Notes: generated by a model not told the origin, from the letters alone. A DNA stretch of 64,000 nt from Bacteroidetes bacterium 43-16 (GCA_001897525.1 MKTB01000004.1:1-64000), one strand, 5' to 3'. Numbered from the stretch's first letter, positions 35,870 to 44,611 are shown. A program made the numbers and translations.

Positions 35870-36808
35870 TTATGAGGGCAACCATTGCTTCAGGGCTTTG
35901 AAGAAAGATTCAGGGGATTCCACCCAGGGAAAGTGACCAGCTTCATCCAGCAGCACTAATGTAGCATGGGGCAGGCTGTCTTTAAGCTGCTGTGCATATG
36001 CCGGGGGATTATTGGTATCGTACCTGCCATTAAGGATGAGTGTCCGGGCAGCAATCTCTTTAAAGCATTTTTGCAAGTTGAGATAAGCCTCCATCTCTGC
36101 CGCATCGGCCTGCCAGTAACGACCTTCGATAGGCTTTCTTCTGCCTGCCCTGCTTACTTCCCGGGCTACCGTAATAACCTTTTTGGCACTCGCTTCATTA
36201 TAGCACCACCACTTTAACGGGACCATGGAAAGATCGCGTCCCAGGCTATCTACAGTAGTGTTATATGCTTCCATATAATCCCAGTCCCGGACTACCTGTG
36301 CAAACCAGGCTGATGTGGCCGCCCTGTCTGCTTCTGTAGCTTTTCTTCTTGCTGCCATTTCCTTTACCGTACCGGCATAGCTGGTGCCTGAAAGGATGAG
36401 GCCCGAAACGTGTTGTGGGTAAGCCAGGGCATAGGCCAGGGCCACTGAACTCTGATCGGAATGACCAAACAGCCATATTTTATCTGCCGCCAATTTATGG
36501 CGGAGTGCTTCCAGTTCTGTTACCAGGAATTGAAGATTATATCCTTCCAGGGATGCAGGTGCCTCTGAAGCGCCCGTGCCTCTGGGATCATAATACACCA
36601 TTGTGAAATACTGCTCCAGGGACTGCAAGGTCAATTGATAGGCTATTTTCCCGGAATTGGGATGACCCGCCAACATAACAGGACCTTTGCCTTTGACCAC
36701 ATAACTGATCTTTAAGCCATCAATAGCTTCCAGGTAGGTACCGGGCTTAAGGGCAAATACAAAAATGCTGGAAAGCAGGAAAAACAGGAACAGGAAAAAG
36801 AATTTCAT
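35870..36808 (-). CDS. Alpha/beta hydrolase (epoxide hydrolase/proline iminopeptidase-like)
   Basis: 312 aa from ATG 36808, which gives a hydrophobic signal (MKFFFLFLFFLLSSIFVFA); a longer frame starting at 36946 overlaps the end of tag. It has the oxyanion AGHPNSGK, YYDPRGTGAS, the nucleophile GHSDQS (S in WLFGHSDQSSVALAYA), an acidic residue in LNGRYDTNNP and a histidine in DEAGHFPW. It belongs to the epoxide hydrolase/prolyl iminopeptidase type. Predicted to be exported. The substrate is unknown. Confidence 0.78.
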   Translation of the reverse strand: MKFFFLFLFFLLSSIFVFALKPGTYLEAIDGLKISYVVKGKGPVMLAGHPNSGKIAYQLTLQSLEQYFTMVYYDPRGTGASEAPASLEGYNLQFLVTELEALRHKLAADKIWLFGHSDQSSVALAYALAYPQHVSGLILSGTSYAGTVKEMAARRKATEADRAATSAWFAQVVRDWDYMEAYNTTVDSLGRDLSMVPLKWWCYNEASAKKVITVAREVSRAGRRKPIEGRYWQADAAEMEAYLNLQKCFKEIAARTLILNGRYDTNNPPAYAQQLKDSLPHATLVLLDEAGHFPWVESPESFFKALKQWLPS

Positions 36809-36835
36809 AGGAAACCGGGTTAAGCTGCAATAAAA

Positions 36836-36858
36836 AAGCCAGGGATCGCTCCCGGCTT
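36836..36858 (-). terminator. Terminator after tag
   Basis: A 9-bp stem (AAGCC, one bulged A, GGGA with its complement) followed on the minus strand by TTTTTTATT. It closes the TetR-bestrophin-tag operon. Confidence 0.65.
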
Positions 36859-36872
36859 GCTTATTGTAATCA

Positions 36873-37427
36873 TTATTTACTGATGCTCCACATAGGCTTG
36901 CTGCGGATGATTTTTTTATGTACCGGACAGTCTTCGGTGTGGGCACCCTTCAGGTAACCGATGCTCATCAGGAACTCATTCACGATCTCTCCGCCGGTGA
37001 ACTTAAAGGTCTTTTTAAAAAGCCTGACCCATTCTTCTTTCGGTTTGGGGTGATGGTGTTCCAGCCATTTTTCGAAAGAGCCATATTCTTTTTGTAATTC
37101 CAGTATGGTCTTCGCATTTTCTATGGCTGCATTTACTTTCAGTTTATTACGGATAATACCCGCATCGTTCAGTAAACGCTCCCTGTCCTGCTCTGTATAG
37201 GCAGCAATTTTCTTTATCTCAAAATTGCTGTAGGCTTCACGGAAGCCTGCTTCTTTTTTGAGGATGGTCTCCCAGCTGAGACCGGCCTGGTTGATCTCCA
37301 GGATCAGCCTGCCCAGTAGTTCGTTATCATCATGAATAGGGAAACCATAGTGGTTATCATGATAATTTTTATGCAGGGCTTTTTTCTCCGGGGTCTGCAT
37401 ATTTTCTATAGCTGCGCAATAAGACAT
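36873..37427 (-). CDS. tag: DNA-3-methyladenine glycosylase I
   Basis: 184 aa from ATG 37427 (MSYCAAIEN), which fits the family N-terminus; the longer frame from 37469 would overlap the SDR gene. It excises 3-methyladenine from alkylated DNA. Zinc-binding residues typical of TAG are present: an N-terminal Cys4 and a His in KALHKNYH, and His/Cys in GAHTEDCPVHKK. LSWETILKKE is the conserved active-site region. Last gene of the TetR-controlled operon. Confidence 0.88.
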   Translation of the reverse strand: MSYCAAIENMQTPEKKALHKNYHDNHYGFPIHDDNELLGRLILEINQAGLSWETILKKEAGFREAYSNFEIKKIAAYTEQDRERLLNDAGIIRNKLKVNAAIENAKTILELQKEYGSFEKWLEHHHPKPKEEWVRLFKKTFKFTGGEIVNEFLMSIGYLKGAHTEDCPVHKKIIRSKPMWSISK

Positions 37428-37455
37428 GGTATCAATTGAATTTTTTAAGTAAATA

Positions 37456-38106
37456 CTATATAGCAGCAAGAGCTCTAATGTCCCTGATCTCTAAAACAGC
37501 TTGTTTATATCCTTTAGAGATGGTGTTGATCATGGCTTGTGCTACCTGGTGTAAAGTTAAAGATTGTGACGGAAGCAGGATGGGAAATAAAGCAATGATT
37601 GGTTTGAAAAACCATTTGACATTTTTCTGTCCTTTTACCGGCTTCATAAAACCGGGCCGGAAATTGTACTGGGCTTTAAAGCCCAGCTGCATCAGGTCAT
37701 TTTCAGTTTTACCCTTGACTCTTTGCCACATCTGCCTGCCCTGAGCATTGGTATGGGCACCAGAGACATAATTAAATACCATACCCGGATGCTGTGCCAA
37801 CAAGGCCCGGGCAAAGTTGATCGTGGTATCGTAAGTAATGGAAGTATAATCCTGCTCATTCATACCTACGGAACTGATCCCGGCACAGAAGAAGCAGGCA
37901 TCATAATCAGCCAGCGGCTCACTCACCTTATCGAGCTGATTAAAATCTTTTACGATCAGTTGCTTCAGCTTAGCATGTACCCGGTCCAGGGGTTTCCTGC
38001 CGATAACCAGTACCGATTCAATTTCGGAGCTTTCGAGGCAGTGCAGCAGTACTCCTTCGCCTACCATCCCGGTAGCCCCGGTAATAATTACTTTATAGGT
38101 TTTCAT
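37456..38106 (-). CDS. NAD(P)-binding Rossmann protein (atypical SDR/NmrA-like)
   Basis: 216 aa. An N-terminal dinucleotide-binding motif VIITGATGMVGEGVLLHCL is followed by an SDR-like core (YDACFFCAGISSVGM, FNYVSGAHT). It belongs to the NAD-dependent epimerase/NmrA-like group, but active-site residues are unclear. It stops 28 bp before tag and starts 6 bp after the MBL gene, so it is part of the bestrophin operon. Confidence 0.8.
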   Translation of the reverse strand: MKTYKVIITGATGMVGEGVLLHCLESSEIESVLVIGRKPLDRVHAKLKQLIVKDFNQLDKVSEPLADYDACFFCAGISSVGMNEQDYTSITYDTTINFARALLAQHPGMVFNYVSGAHTNAQGRQMWQRVKGKTENDLMQLGFKAQYNFRPGFMKPVKGQKNVKWFFKPIIALFPILLPSQSLTLHQVAQAMINTISKGYKQAVLEIRDIRALAAI

Positions 38107-38112
38107 AGCTTT

Positions 38113-39243
38113 TTATTTTACAGTTAACCACCATTGTTCAAATGTCTGATCGGGCTGATTCATATAGACTACTTCCCCGATCTTTGGTGTAGCTAATGTA
38201 TAAGGTGCATCTTTGGCATATTCCGTCATCAGCTTTAAGGGTTCATCCCAGGGATGCCGGGCCAGCTTGAATTTGGAATGGTGTACGGGCATCATTCGTT
38301 TTGCTTTTACATCAATGGTCGCCTGCTTTACTTCTTCGGGTAGTTTATGTACCGATTGCCAGGCCGGGTTGTACTGTCCGCATTCCATCATTACAAAATC
38401 TATCGGGCCAAATTGTTCCCCGATCTCTTTGTAGATACTGTCATAGCCGCCATCTCCGCTGTAGAAGACTTTCATGCCATGCCCTTCGATGAGGAAGGAA
38501 ACCCATAGTGTCCTGGATTGTTTCAGGCTTCTGCCGCTGCTATGGTGTGTAGGCAGGATATGCATGATGGTCTGCTCATCAAGCTGCACCGTTTCATACC
38601 AGTCTTTTTCGATCAGTTGCCCCGGCTTATAGCCCCAGTATTCAAAATGGGAGCCGACTCCCAGGCCGCAAATCACCTGCTTTACCTTCGGCTGCAAGGC
38701 GACAATGGTTTTATAGTCCAGGTGATCGTAGTGGTCATGGCTGATCAGCAGGAAGTCGATCTCCGGCATATCGGCAACGGTGTACACATCGGTGCCTTTA
38801 AATGCTTTCACAGAATTGGGCAAAGGAGATGCAGAACCGCTGAAGACGGGATCGATCAGGTAGCGCTTACCACCGAATTGCATGTACATAGAGGAGTGGC
38901 CAAACCAGACGACCAGGTTACTGTCAATGGGCAATGCTTTCAGGTCTGTTTTTACAGAGGGCAAAGCTTCTGTGGGATCGGTACGCTCATCTTTGCCGAA
39001 TATAGCACTGTAGGCCACCTTGGTCATGGAGAAACCCGGGGTAATGGTCGGGCGCGGCGTACGGTTCCTGAATTTATCGTCTTTATAGTTAGGTGATTTT
39101 TGTACCAGTGCCAATCTTGCTCCTTCGGGCACTTTGCCAAATTTTGGCTGTTTCATATAGATAAATATTGTTAGGGTCAATAATAAAATAAGGCTTAGGA
39201 AAGCGATCAATAATCTTTTAAGTACTCTTTTTATCTTCTTCAT
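38113..39243 (-). CDS. MBL-fold metallo-hydrolase (NAPE-PLD/UlaG-like), membrane-anchored
   Basis: 376 aa. One N-terminal membrane helix (LLIAFLSLILLLTLTIFIYM) is followed by an MBL domain with the HxHxDH motif in LISHDHYDHLDYKTI, ILPTHHSSGR, a metal Asp in VFYSGDGGYDS and a late His in PVHHSKFKLARHPW. This pattern is found in NAPE-hydrolysing phospholipase-D-like and UlaG-like enzymes. Membrane lipid or lactone substrates are possible. It sits 13 bp after the bestrophin gene, inside the operon. Confidence 0.85.
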   Translation of the reverse strand: MKKIKRVLKRLLIAFLSLILLLTLTIFIYMKQPKFGKVPEGARLALVQKSPNYKDDKFRNRTPRPTITPGFSMTKVAYSAIFGKDERTDPTEALPSVKTDLKALPIDSNLVVWFGHSSMYMQFGGKRYLIDPVFSGSASPLPNSVKAFKGTDVYTVADMPEIDFLLISHDHYDHLDYKTIVALQPKVKQVICGLGVGSHFEYWGYKPGQLIEKDWYETVQLDEQTIMHILPTHHSSGRSLKQSRTLWVSFLIEGHGMKVFYSGDGGYDSIYKEIGEQFGPIDFVMMECGQYNPAWQSVHKLPEEVKQATIDVKAKRMMPVHHSKFKLARHPWDEPLKLMTEYAKDAPYTLATPKIGEVVYMNQPDQTFEQWWLTVK

Positions 39244-39256
39244 TTTTTTCTTCCGG

Positions 39257-40264
39257 TTACATCAATACACCGCGCTTGGCTTCTATAGGTTTCAGCTGAT
39301 GTGCTTCTCCCAGTATGTTTAATAAATCAATTTCAATGGTTCTGCATATCGCCAGCATGGGCACATCGTTTTCCAGGCCTTCAAAAGGATTTTCTGAATA
39401 ATCACCGATAAGTTCCATCACCACATAAACCCAGCCGATGAGCATCCCGAAAGGAATGGACAGCCATATCCAGGCATCGCCCAGTTTATGGAACTCCCCT
39501 ACTACTCCGAAGGGCAAGAGAAAAATAAAGATGCAGACAAACACAAAGCTGAAGCTCCCGTACTGGCGGGGCAAAGGAAATTTCTTGATGCGCTCCAGCT
39601 TACCCTGGTGATCAAAACAATCATTGACCACGGTTTGTAATTTCATTTGTTTGAATACATCCAGGTCGCCCTGGTGATTGAGATCGGCCAGGACCTTGGT
39701 CTGCTCGTTCAGGATGTAAGTGGCCTGGTTGCTGAAATGATTGTCTGAGGCGGATTGCAGCCCGCGCAGGTATTTGGGTAAAGCCAGGGCTTCGCATTCT
39801 TCTTCAAAAAGACCGGTGCCGAAGTTGCGTTGTCTTGCCTGGCTGAATTTACCAAAGCTATGCCTCAAGCTTACGTGTTCCCAGCTGGTGGGTTGCAAAA
39901 GCTGGTTTCTTAAGGTGTAGATCCAGCCGATGTACCGGTAGACTAGTGCCTGTTTTTCTTTTTGACGATCGGGAGCAATGAGGCCGGAGATCATCGAAGC
40001 CCAGATACGGCTGCTGTTGACAATAGCGCCCCATACTTTGCGGCTCTCCCATAGCCTGTCGTAAGCCTGGTTGTTTTTGAAGCCGACATAGAAAGCTACG
40101 GCAGTACCCGTCAGGGAGATAGGCAGCCAGGGCACCTGCATCCATTTCCAGTCGGTAAAATAGTAAAGACTCGTAAACAGGGTCATCCAGCCGCCCAGCC
40201 ATATGAAATGATGGCCGGTAGTACGCATGATGGCCTTCAGGGGTAAGGTCTTTTTGATCAGCAT
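39257..40264 (-). CDS. Bestrophin-family ion channel
   Basis: 335 aa. Bestrophin/UPF0187 signature LPISLTGTAVAFYVGFKNNQAYDRLWESRKVWG within the first membrane pair, about four transmembrane helices, and a cytoplasmic C-terminus. Bacterial bestrophins form pentameric anion or cation channels. Its 57-bp upstream gap carries a probable TetR operator. It is the first structural gene of the operon that continues with MBL, SDR and tag. Confidence 0.85.
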   Translation of the reverse strand: MLIKKTLPLKAIMRTTGHHFIWLGGWMTLFTSLYYFTDWKWMQVPWLPISLTGTAVAFYVGFKNNQAYDRLWESRKVWGAIVNSSRIWASMISGLIAPDRQKEKQALVYRYIGWIYTLRNQLLQPTSWEHVSLRHSFGKFSQARQRNFGTGLFEEECEALALPKYLRGLQSASDNHFSNQATYILNEQTKVLADLNHQGDLDVFKQMKLQTVVNDCFDHQGKLERIKKFPLPRQYGSFSFVFVCIFIFLLPFGVVGEFHKLGDAWIWLSIPFGMLIGWVYVVMELIGDYSENPFEGLENDVPMLAICRTIEIDLLNILGEAHQLKPIEAKRGVLM

Positions 40265-40283
40265 AAGCGAAGGTTTTTTAAGA

Positions 40284-40301
40284 TTAGAATGTTTATTCCA
40301 A
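40284..40301. promoter_or_regulatory. Probable TetR operator, site 2
   Basis: TTAGAATGTTTATTCCAA, an inverted repeat with 7-bp arms (one mismatch) around 4 bases, matching the site in the tetR promoter. It lies in the gap between tetR and the bestrophin gene. Confidence 0.6.
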
Positions 40302-40320
40302 AGTGTAGGATAGGTTTATA

Positions 40321-40878
40321 TTAAGCTTTCACTGCGTCCCAGACCATTTGCAGTTGGGCTTCTATTTTCTTTTTCCGTGTATTTTTAGGTTCATTGAGTA
40401 TCCATCGCACAAAGGTGTTGATCGTGCCGGCCAGGAAGTAAATAATGGATTCCATTTCCAGGTTCTTGATAATACCTTCTTTTTGTCCTTGCTCGATCAG
40501 TTCAAAAACGGTGACAAAAGCATGCTTCCCCTGGGCTTTTGTACATGCTGTTATGATCGGTGAATTCTGCATCTGGTCCATAAAAGCAAAGCCCATAGGG
40601 TATTTGAGGTAGAAGTTGATTATTGAAATATAGAATTCGAGGAACCGGGTCTTCAGGGAGCTGTTCTTGTCGAGGCTTTCTAGGGTCTGTAAAATTTCCG
40701 AGGTTTTGATATGGAGATAAATGGCATTGATCAGCTCTTCTTTTGTAGGGAAATAATTGTAGATCGTGCCCATACCTGTTCCTGCCGCTTTTGCTATTGC
40801 GGACATAGGCGTGCCCTGTATGCCCTTTTCTACAAAAAGGTGCATTGCCGCCAATATGATCTGTTCTCTTTTGTTCAC
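40321..40878 (-). CDS. TetR/AcrR-family transcriptional regulator
   Basis: 185 aa, starting at GTG 40878. The N-terminal helix-turn-helix is intact: QIILAAMHLFVEKGIQGTPMSAIAKAAGTGMGTIYNYFPTKEELI. The C-terminal ligand-binding half is generic. It heads the operon with bestrophin, MBL hydrolase, SDR and tag, and two matching operators indicate self-repression and control of the downstream genes. The inducer is unknown. Confidence 0.9.
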   Translation of the reverse strand: MNKREQIILAAMHLFVEKGIQGTPMSAIAKAAGTGMGTIYNYFPTKEELINAIYLHIKTSEILQTLESLDKNSSLKTRFLEFYISIINFYLKYPMGFAFMDQMQNSPIITACTKAQGKHAFVTVFELIEQGQKEGIIKNLEMESIIYFLAGTINTFVRWILNEPKNTRKKKIEAQLQMVWDAVKA

Positions 40879-40882
40879 GAAG

Positions 40883-40916
40883 CAAAAGTAGTAAAATTGG
40901 AATATTCATTCCAAAA
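40883..40916 (-). promoter_or_regulatory. tetR promoter with operator between its boxes
   Basis: On the minus strand TTTTG (40912-40916) precedes TACTTTTG (40883-40890) by 21 bases. An operator TTGGAATATTCATTCCAA (40897-40914, plus-strand reading) fills the spacer, so bound TetR would block RNA polymerase. Confidence 0.75.
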
Positions 40917-40930
40917 CAATATTGTTAAAA

Positions 40931-41689
40931 TTAAAATGCCCGTGAAGCGATATAGTTCCTTGCTTCGTCCTGGGTATAAAAAGAAAAGTTGCGGTACCGG
41001 TAGTGTACATCTATGATCTCTTCAAGTGCAGCCTTTACCAGGTCTTTATTCTGCCAGTGTTGCAGGTGTGCAGTTACGGTTTCCAGGCAGCCTTTTTTAT
41101 AGGCGATCTGCCCGATCACGTGTACCAGGGTATTCCTTACCCGGGCTGTAGTATCAAACTCAAGGCTTTGCAAGAGGGGCAGGATATCTTGGGGATATTT
41201 TCTTCCTCTCAGTTCTATGCCATGACAGATTTCTCTCCGGATCTCTTTATCGGGGTGTTGTAAATATTGTGCGGCCCATTCCAATACCGGTACAGGGTTT
41301 ACTTCGCCCATTTTTTTTACAGAGCCGATGACTGCATTCCTGGGGGAATGGTGCGGGTCAAACAAAGACTTGTCAAAAATGGCCTGTACGGGTTCAAACA
41401 ACTGCTTCCCGATCTCCCCGGCTGCATTAATGATGGTCTGGCGCACTTTAAAGTCGGTATGCTCCAGTAGGCGGTCCAGGATGGACAGGATGAGGGCTTG
41501 CAGGTGGGGGCAGGCAAAAAATAATCTCCCTATAGATAAATAAGCAGCTTTCCGGATATAGGTATCCTCATCTGCCGCGTATTGCAGCAGATGATCTGTG
41601 CTTTGCTGTTCAAAACCGGCCAGGATCTTTGTACTGATCTGCTGTACCAGCTCTGCCCTGCTGTTTTTATCTAAATCATAGAATGCCAT
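40931..41689 (-). CDS. HEAT-repeat protein
   Basis: 252 aa made of helical HEAT-type repeats (LLQYAADEDTYIRKAAYLSIGRLF, LLEHTDFKVRQTIINAAGEIGK, DPHHSPRNAVIGSVKKMGEV, and others). The arrangement resembles DNA-alkylation-repair (AlkD-like) or generic scaffold HEAT proteins; AlkD catalytic residues were not identified. Its N-terminus is hydrophilic and predicted cytoplasmic. No operon partner is evident. Confidence 0.7.
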   Translation of the reverse strand: MAFYDLDKNSRAELVQQISTKILAGFEQQSTDHLLQYAADEDTYIRKAAYLSIGRLFFACPHLQALILSILDRLLEHTDFKVRQTIINAAGEIGKQLFEPVQAIFDKSLFDPHHSPRNAVIGSVKKMGEVNPVPVLEWAAQYLQHPDKEIRREICHGIELRGRKYPQDILPLLQSLEFDTTARVRNTLVHVIGQIAYKKGCLETVTAHLQHWQNKDLVKAALEEIIDVHYRYRNFSFYTQDEARNYIASRAF

Positions 41690-41762
41690 TGATGGAGGGA
41701 TCAGGACTCAAAAATAAGTATAGAAATTTATAAATAATGAGGTATTGATTTTGGGGAATAGC

Positions 41763-41770
41763 TACTTTTG
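41763..41770 (+). promoter_or_regulatory. Putative -7 box of the monooxygenase gene
   Basis: TACTTTTG, 16 bases before ATG 41787. No well-spaced -33 box. Confidence 0.4.
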
Positions 41771-41786
41771 AACAAAACTACTGATC

Positions 41787-42089
41787 ATGTATTTATTACA
41801 GGGAAAATTGCTGGCCAAAGAAGGGGAAAGGGAACAACTGGCGGCTATTCTTTTACAGGCAGCGGCTTTGATGGAGCAGGCGGAGGGTTGCAGGCTATAT
41901 GCGGTAGCCACACAGGCAGCAGATCCTTATGGGGTGCATATTACGGAGCTATGGAAGGATCAATCTGCTCATGACGCTTCTTTAAATGTTGCGGGGGTAA
42001 GGGAACTCATCATGCAGGCCATGCCTTTGCTGGCGGAGCCACCGCAGAAAGGGCAGGAGTATACGGTACTGGGCGGCCTGGGCATCTAG
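41787..42089 (+). CDS. Antibiotic-biosynthesis-monooxygenase-fold quinol monooxygenase-like protein
   Basis: 100 aa, the dimeric ferredoxin-like ABM fold. It starts MYLLQGKLLAKEGEREQLAAILLQAA and has HITELWKDQSAHDASLN, similar to YgiN-type quinol monooxygenases. It may oxidise quinols or act as a small oxidoreductase. Its stop codon overlaps the 3' end of the convergent Crp-family gene by 4 bp. Confidence 0.75.
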   Translation: MYLLQGKLLAKEGEREQLAAILLQAAALMEQAEGCRLYAVATQAADPYGVHITELWKDQSAHDASLNVAGVRELIMQAMPLLAEPPQKGQEYTVLGGLGI

Positions 42090-42658
42090 CTTTTATGTAA
42101 GCGGCTCAGGGTTTCGCGGGACACACCGAGGTAGTGGGCGATCATGGTTTTGGAGACTCTCTGGAACAATTCGGGATAGGTTTGCAACAGCAATGCATAC
42201 TTTTCTTTTGCAGCATTCTTCATCATGGACAGGACTCTTTTTTGCAGTGCCACGTATCCGCCAAAGGCTTTCTGTCCAAAGAACTGGTACATTTTGGGTA
42301 ATGTAGCACATATGGCCGCTTTATCTGCCAGGCTTAGAGCAAGCACTTCACAATCTTCGAGGGCCTGCACGCAAAGCTGGCCTTTGGACTGGATCGCATA
42401 GGCCGGGTAGTCGGATATCCACCAGTCTTCCATCGCAAACTGTACAATGTGTTCCCTGATGGCCTCATCATGCATGAAGGCTTTCAACAGGCCTTTGGCT
42501 ACGAGGAACTCAGAGGTCACGATTTGCCCGGCTTCTATCAATAAAGTTTTCTTCTTAACCTTCATGGGCATAAAGAAGGATTGCACAAAGTCGAATTCCT
42601 CCTCATTCAGCGGAACGATAGCAGTGATATGGTTGCGTAAAAAATCAGAAAAATTCAT
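42086..42658 (-). CDS. Crp/Fnr-family transcriptional regulator
   Basis: 190 aa. A cyclic-nucleotide-binding-type N-terminal domain (LLIEAGQIVTSEFLVAKGLLKAF) and a C-terminal helix-turn-helix ending in HYLGVSRETLSRLHKS. It lacks the ligand Arg/Ser signature of CAP, so its effector is unknown. It converges with and overlaps by 4 bp the ABM monooxygenase, so the two may be linked in regulation. Confidence 0.88.
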   Translation of the reverse strand: MNFSDFLRNHITAIVPLNEEEFDFVQSFFMPMKVKKKTLLIEAGQIVTSEFLVAKGLLKAFMHDEAIREHIVQFAMEDWWISDYPAYAIQSKGQLCVQALEDCEVLALSLADKAAICATLPKMYQFFGQKAFGGYVALQKRVLSMMKNAAKEKYALLLQTYPELFQRVSKTMIAHYLGVSRETLSRLHKS

Positions 42659-42727
42659 TGCATAAATTTAAGGACATGTCCTGAGAAGGAAAAATTCATT
42701 TATTTTTATGCCGATAAAATTAAGTTT

Positions 42728-43327
42728 ATGGAAATTATTTTGTGTGAGTTATCCGCAAAGATCACGGAAGCATGGCAATCGTTCTTTGCAGCAGAAAAGG
42801 GGGTACGCATTGTAGAGCAGGATATTACACAACTGGAATGCGATGCCGTGGTATCACCGGCCAACTCATTCGGGTTTATGGACGGAGGGCTGGATTATGC
42901 CCTTTCTGAAAGATTCGGATGGGACCTGGAGCAGACCTTACAAAAGCAAATAAAGGAATTACCAGAAGGGGAATTGCTAGTGGGCAGGGCTTTAATTTTA
43001 GAAACCGGAGACCGGAAGATCCCTTACCTTATTTCTGCACCAACGATGCGTATTCCTACAAATTTCAATATAGATACGTCCATCAATGCCTACCTGGCCA
43101 TGAAGGCTGTATTAATTAATGCAGTAAAGGATGATAGAATTAATTCTGTGGCTATTCCAGGGCTCTGTACGGGTGTAGGACGTATGCAACCGATCATTGC
43201 AGCCAGGCAGATGTACCAGGCTTATAAAGAAATCATTTTAGGCGAAAAAATGGACTTCAGCGACTTTGGAGCAGCACAGAAGTACCATTGGAACATTAAT
43301 CCACAGGGTATGATCTGGACCCATTAG
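42728..43327 (+). CDS. Macro-domain protein (ADP-ribose binding)
   Basis: 199 aa, a macro domain: VVSPANSFGFMDGGLDYALSERFG holds the ADP-ribose-binding N and GGLD elements, and IPGLCTGVGRMQP supplies the phosphate loop. Such proteins bind ADP-ribose or remove it from proteins, nucleic acids or small molecules. It has no operon partner here: the nearest gene to the right is convergent. Confidence 0.88.
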   Translation: MEIILCELSAKITEAWQSFFAAEKGVRIVEQDITQLECDAVVSPANSFGFMDGGLDYALSERFGWDLEQTLQKQIKELPEGELLVGRALILETGDRKIPYLISAPTMRIPTNFNIDTSINAYLAMKAVLINAVKDDRINSVAIPGLCTGVGRMQPIIAARQMYQAYKEIILGEKMDFSDFGAAQKYHWNINPQGMIWTH

Positions 43328-43434
43328 CCGGATAGCAAACAAAAAGTAATCACAAATTAAAACTGTCCAAAAGATCATTTGCTCCATATCGACTATTACA
43401 TGGCGAAATGGAGCAATATTTGGTTGATTTCTAC

Positions 43435-44046
43435 CTATACTCCTATAGCAGCAAACATAGCTTCCAGGTGCTGTAAATAGGCTTGCTCATAGGCCTTGAT
43501 CCGCTCCGGGCTCGCATTCTTTTCCAGGTCATGAAAGTGAAAGCCTGTTGTTCTTTGCATCCCGGTGAAGGCATTCATACGATGGAAACCGAACATGACA
43601 CCCTCGTCTACTGAGGTCTGGTTGAAAAATTCACCGGGTAAAGTGAAGGCGGTTTCGGGCGCATTCCAGGTGGTCGTGAGCATATAACTCCTTCCTTGTA
43701 AAGTACCCCCGGTGCCATAATTAATAGCGGGGTTTGCCGCCTTCCTGCCATCGCTGTTATAAATCCCTTTCTTATGCCCGGCAGTAAACACCAGGTCGAG
43801 GTATTCTTTGAATTTATGAGGTAGTCCAAACCACCAGACGGGCGTATGATAGATCACCAGGTCTGCCCAAACGAATTTATTGACTTCTGCTTCAAGCTCA
43901 TAGGCTTCATTAATGTCTGTCGTCTTGAGTTCAAAACCATTTTCCGCATTAAAAAAGGAATGGTCCCAATCTACCAGTGTTTTATTAAATGCGCCGCCTG
44001 AATGTGCAAAATGTTGTCCCCCGTTTATGATCAGTACTTTTTTCAT
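43435..44046 (-). CDS. mdaB: NAD(P)H quinone oxidoreductase, MdaB-like
   Basis: 203 aa from ATG 44046 (KKVLIINGGQHFAHSGGAFNKTL). Flavodoxin-like fold, with the active-site YHTPVWWFGLPHKFKEYLD and the GTGGTLQGRSYMLTTTWNAP segment characteristic of MdaB (modulator of drug activity B). It reduces quinones by two electrons using NAD(P)H and FAD, protecting against redox-cycling drugs and oxidative stress. Confidence 0.88.
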   Translation of the reverse strand: MKKVLIINGGQHFAHSGGAFNKTLVDWDHSFFNAENGFELKTTDINEAYELEAEVNKFVWADLVIYHTPVWWFGLPHKFKEYLDLVFTAGHKKGIYNSDGRKAANPAINYGTGGTLQGRSYMLTTTWNAPETAFTLPGEFFNQTSVDEGVMFGFHRMNAFTGMQRTTGFHFHDLEKNASPERIKAYEQAYLQHLEAMFAAIGV

Positions 44047-44270
44047 CTCGATTATTTTATGCAAAGTTCTGATAGAATCCGGCAGCAGACCTGTGACCTA
44101 TATCACTATTTAGGGCTTAACTGTGCTGCCAACAGGCGATATTTATTAATTTTTATACAATTCCCGATAGATAAAATAAAATTAACGCTTCACTATATTT
44201 TCTGCTAGCTAAGGTGTCGTAAATTTAGGTTGCATTTATTTTTATTGTTTACCTCAAAAACTGATATGAA

Positions 44271-44522
44271 ATGGCAAAGAAAAATAATAACGACAACGAA
44301 TTCCCGGACTATCCTGAATCTCCGGAAGGCGAAGACATCTATCGTCATGAGGAGGAAGAGGATTATGATGTAGAAGAGCTGGAAGAAGAAAATTTTGATA
44401 TGGACCTGGATGTACCCGGCTCAGAATATGATGATGACCTGGAAGAGATCGGGTCTGAAGATGAAGAAAATAATTACTATTCTTTAGATGACCAGGAGGA
44501 TGAGGAGGAAGACGACTTCTAA
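44271..44522 (+). CDS. Extremely acidic small protein
   Basis: 83 aa, of which 40 are Asp or Glu and only three are Lys/Arg. There is no cysteine, no signal peptide and no membrane segment. It is probably intrinsically disordered and cytoplasmic. Not recognised; similarly acidic small proteins can act as nucleic-acid mimics, chaperone-like proteins or calcium buffers, but nothing here chooses among these. A terminator for the convergent gene lies just past its stop. Confidence 0.7.
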   Translation: MAKKNNNDNEFPDYPESPEGEDIYRHEEEEDYDVEELEEENFDMDLDVPGSEYDDDLEEIGSEDEENNYYSLDDQEDEEEDDF

Positions 44523-44558
44523 ATATCCAGATATTCGAGGAGGATTAGTATGAAACAA

Positions 44559-44587
44559 AACGGGACATCATAAATCGATGTCCCGTT
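44559..44587. terminator. Terminator between convergent genes
   Basis: AACGGGACATC and its complement form an 11-bp stem. Confidence 0.7.
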
Positions 44588-44611
44588 ACTGTTCTATACT
44601 GCTACACGCTG

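Noticed and set aside
41787-42658. A toxin-antitoxin pair from the two overlapping convergent genes.
   Set aside because: The genes are convergent rather than in tandem, and their sequences match a monooxygenase and a Crp-like regulator.
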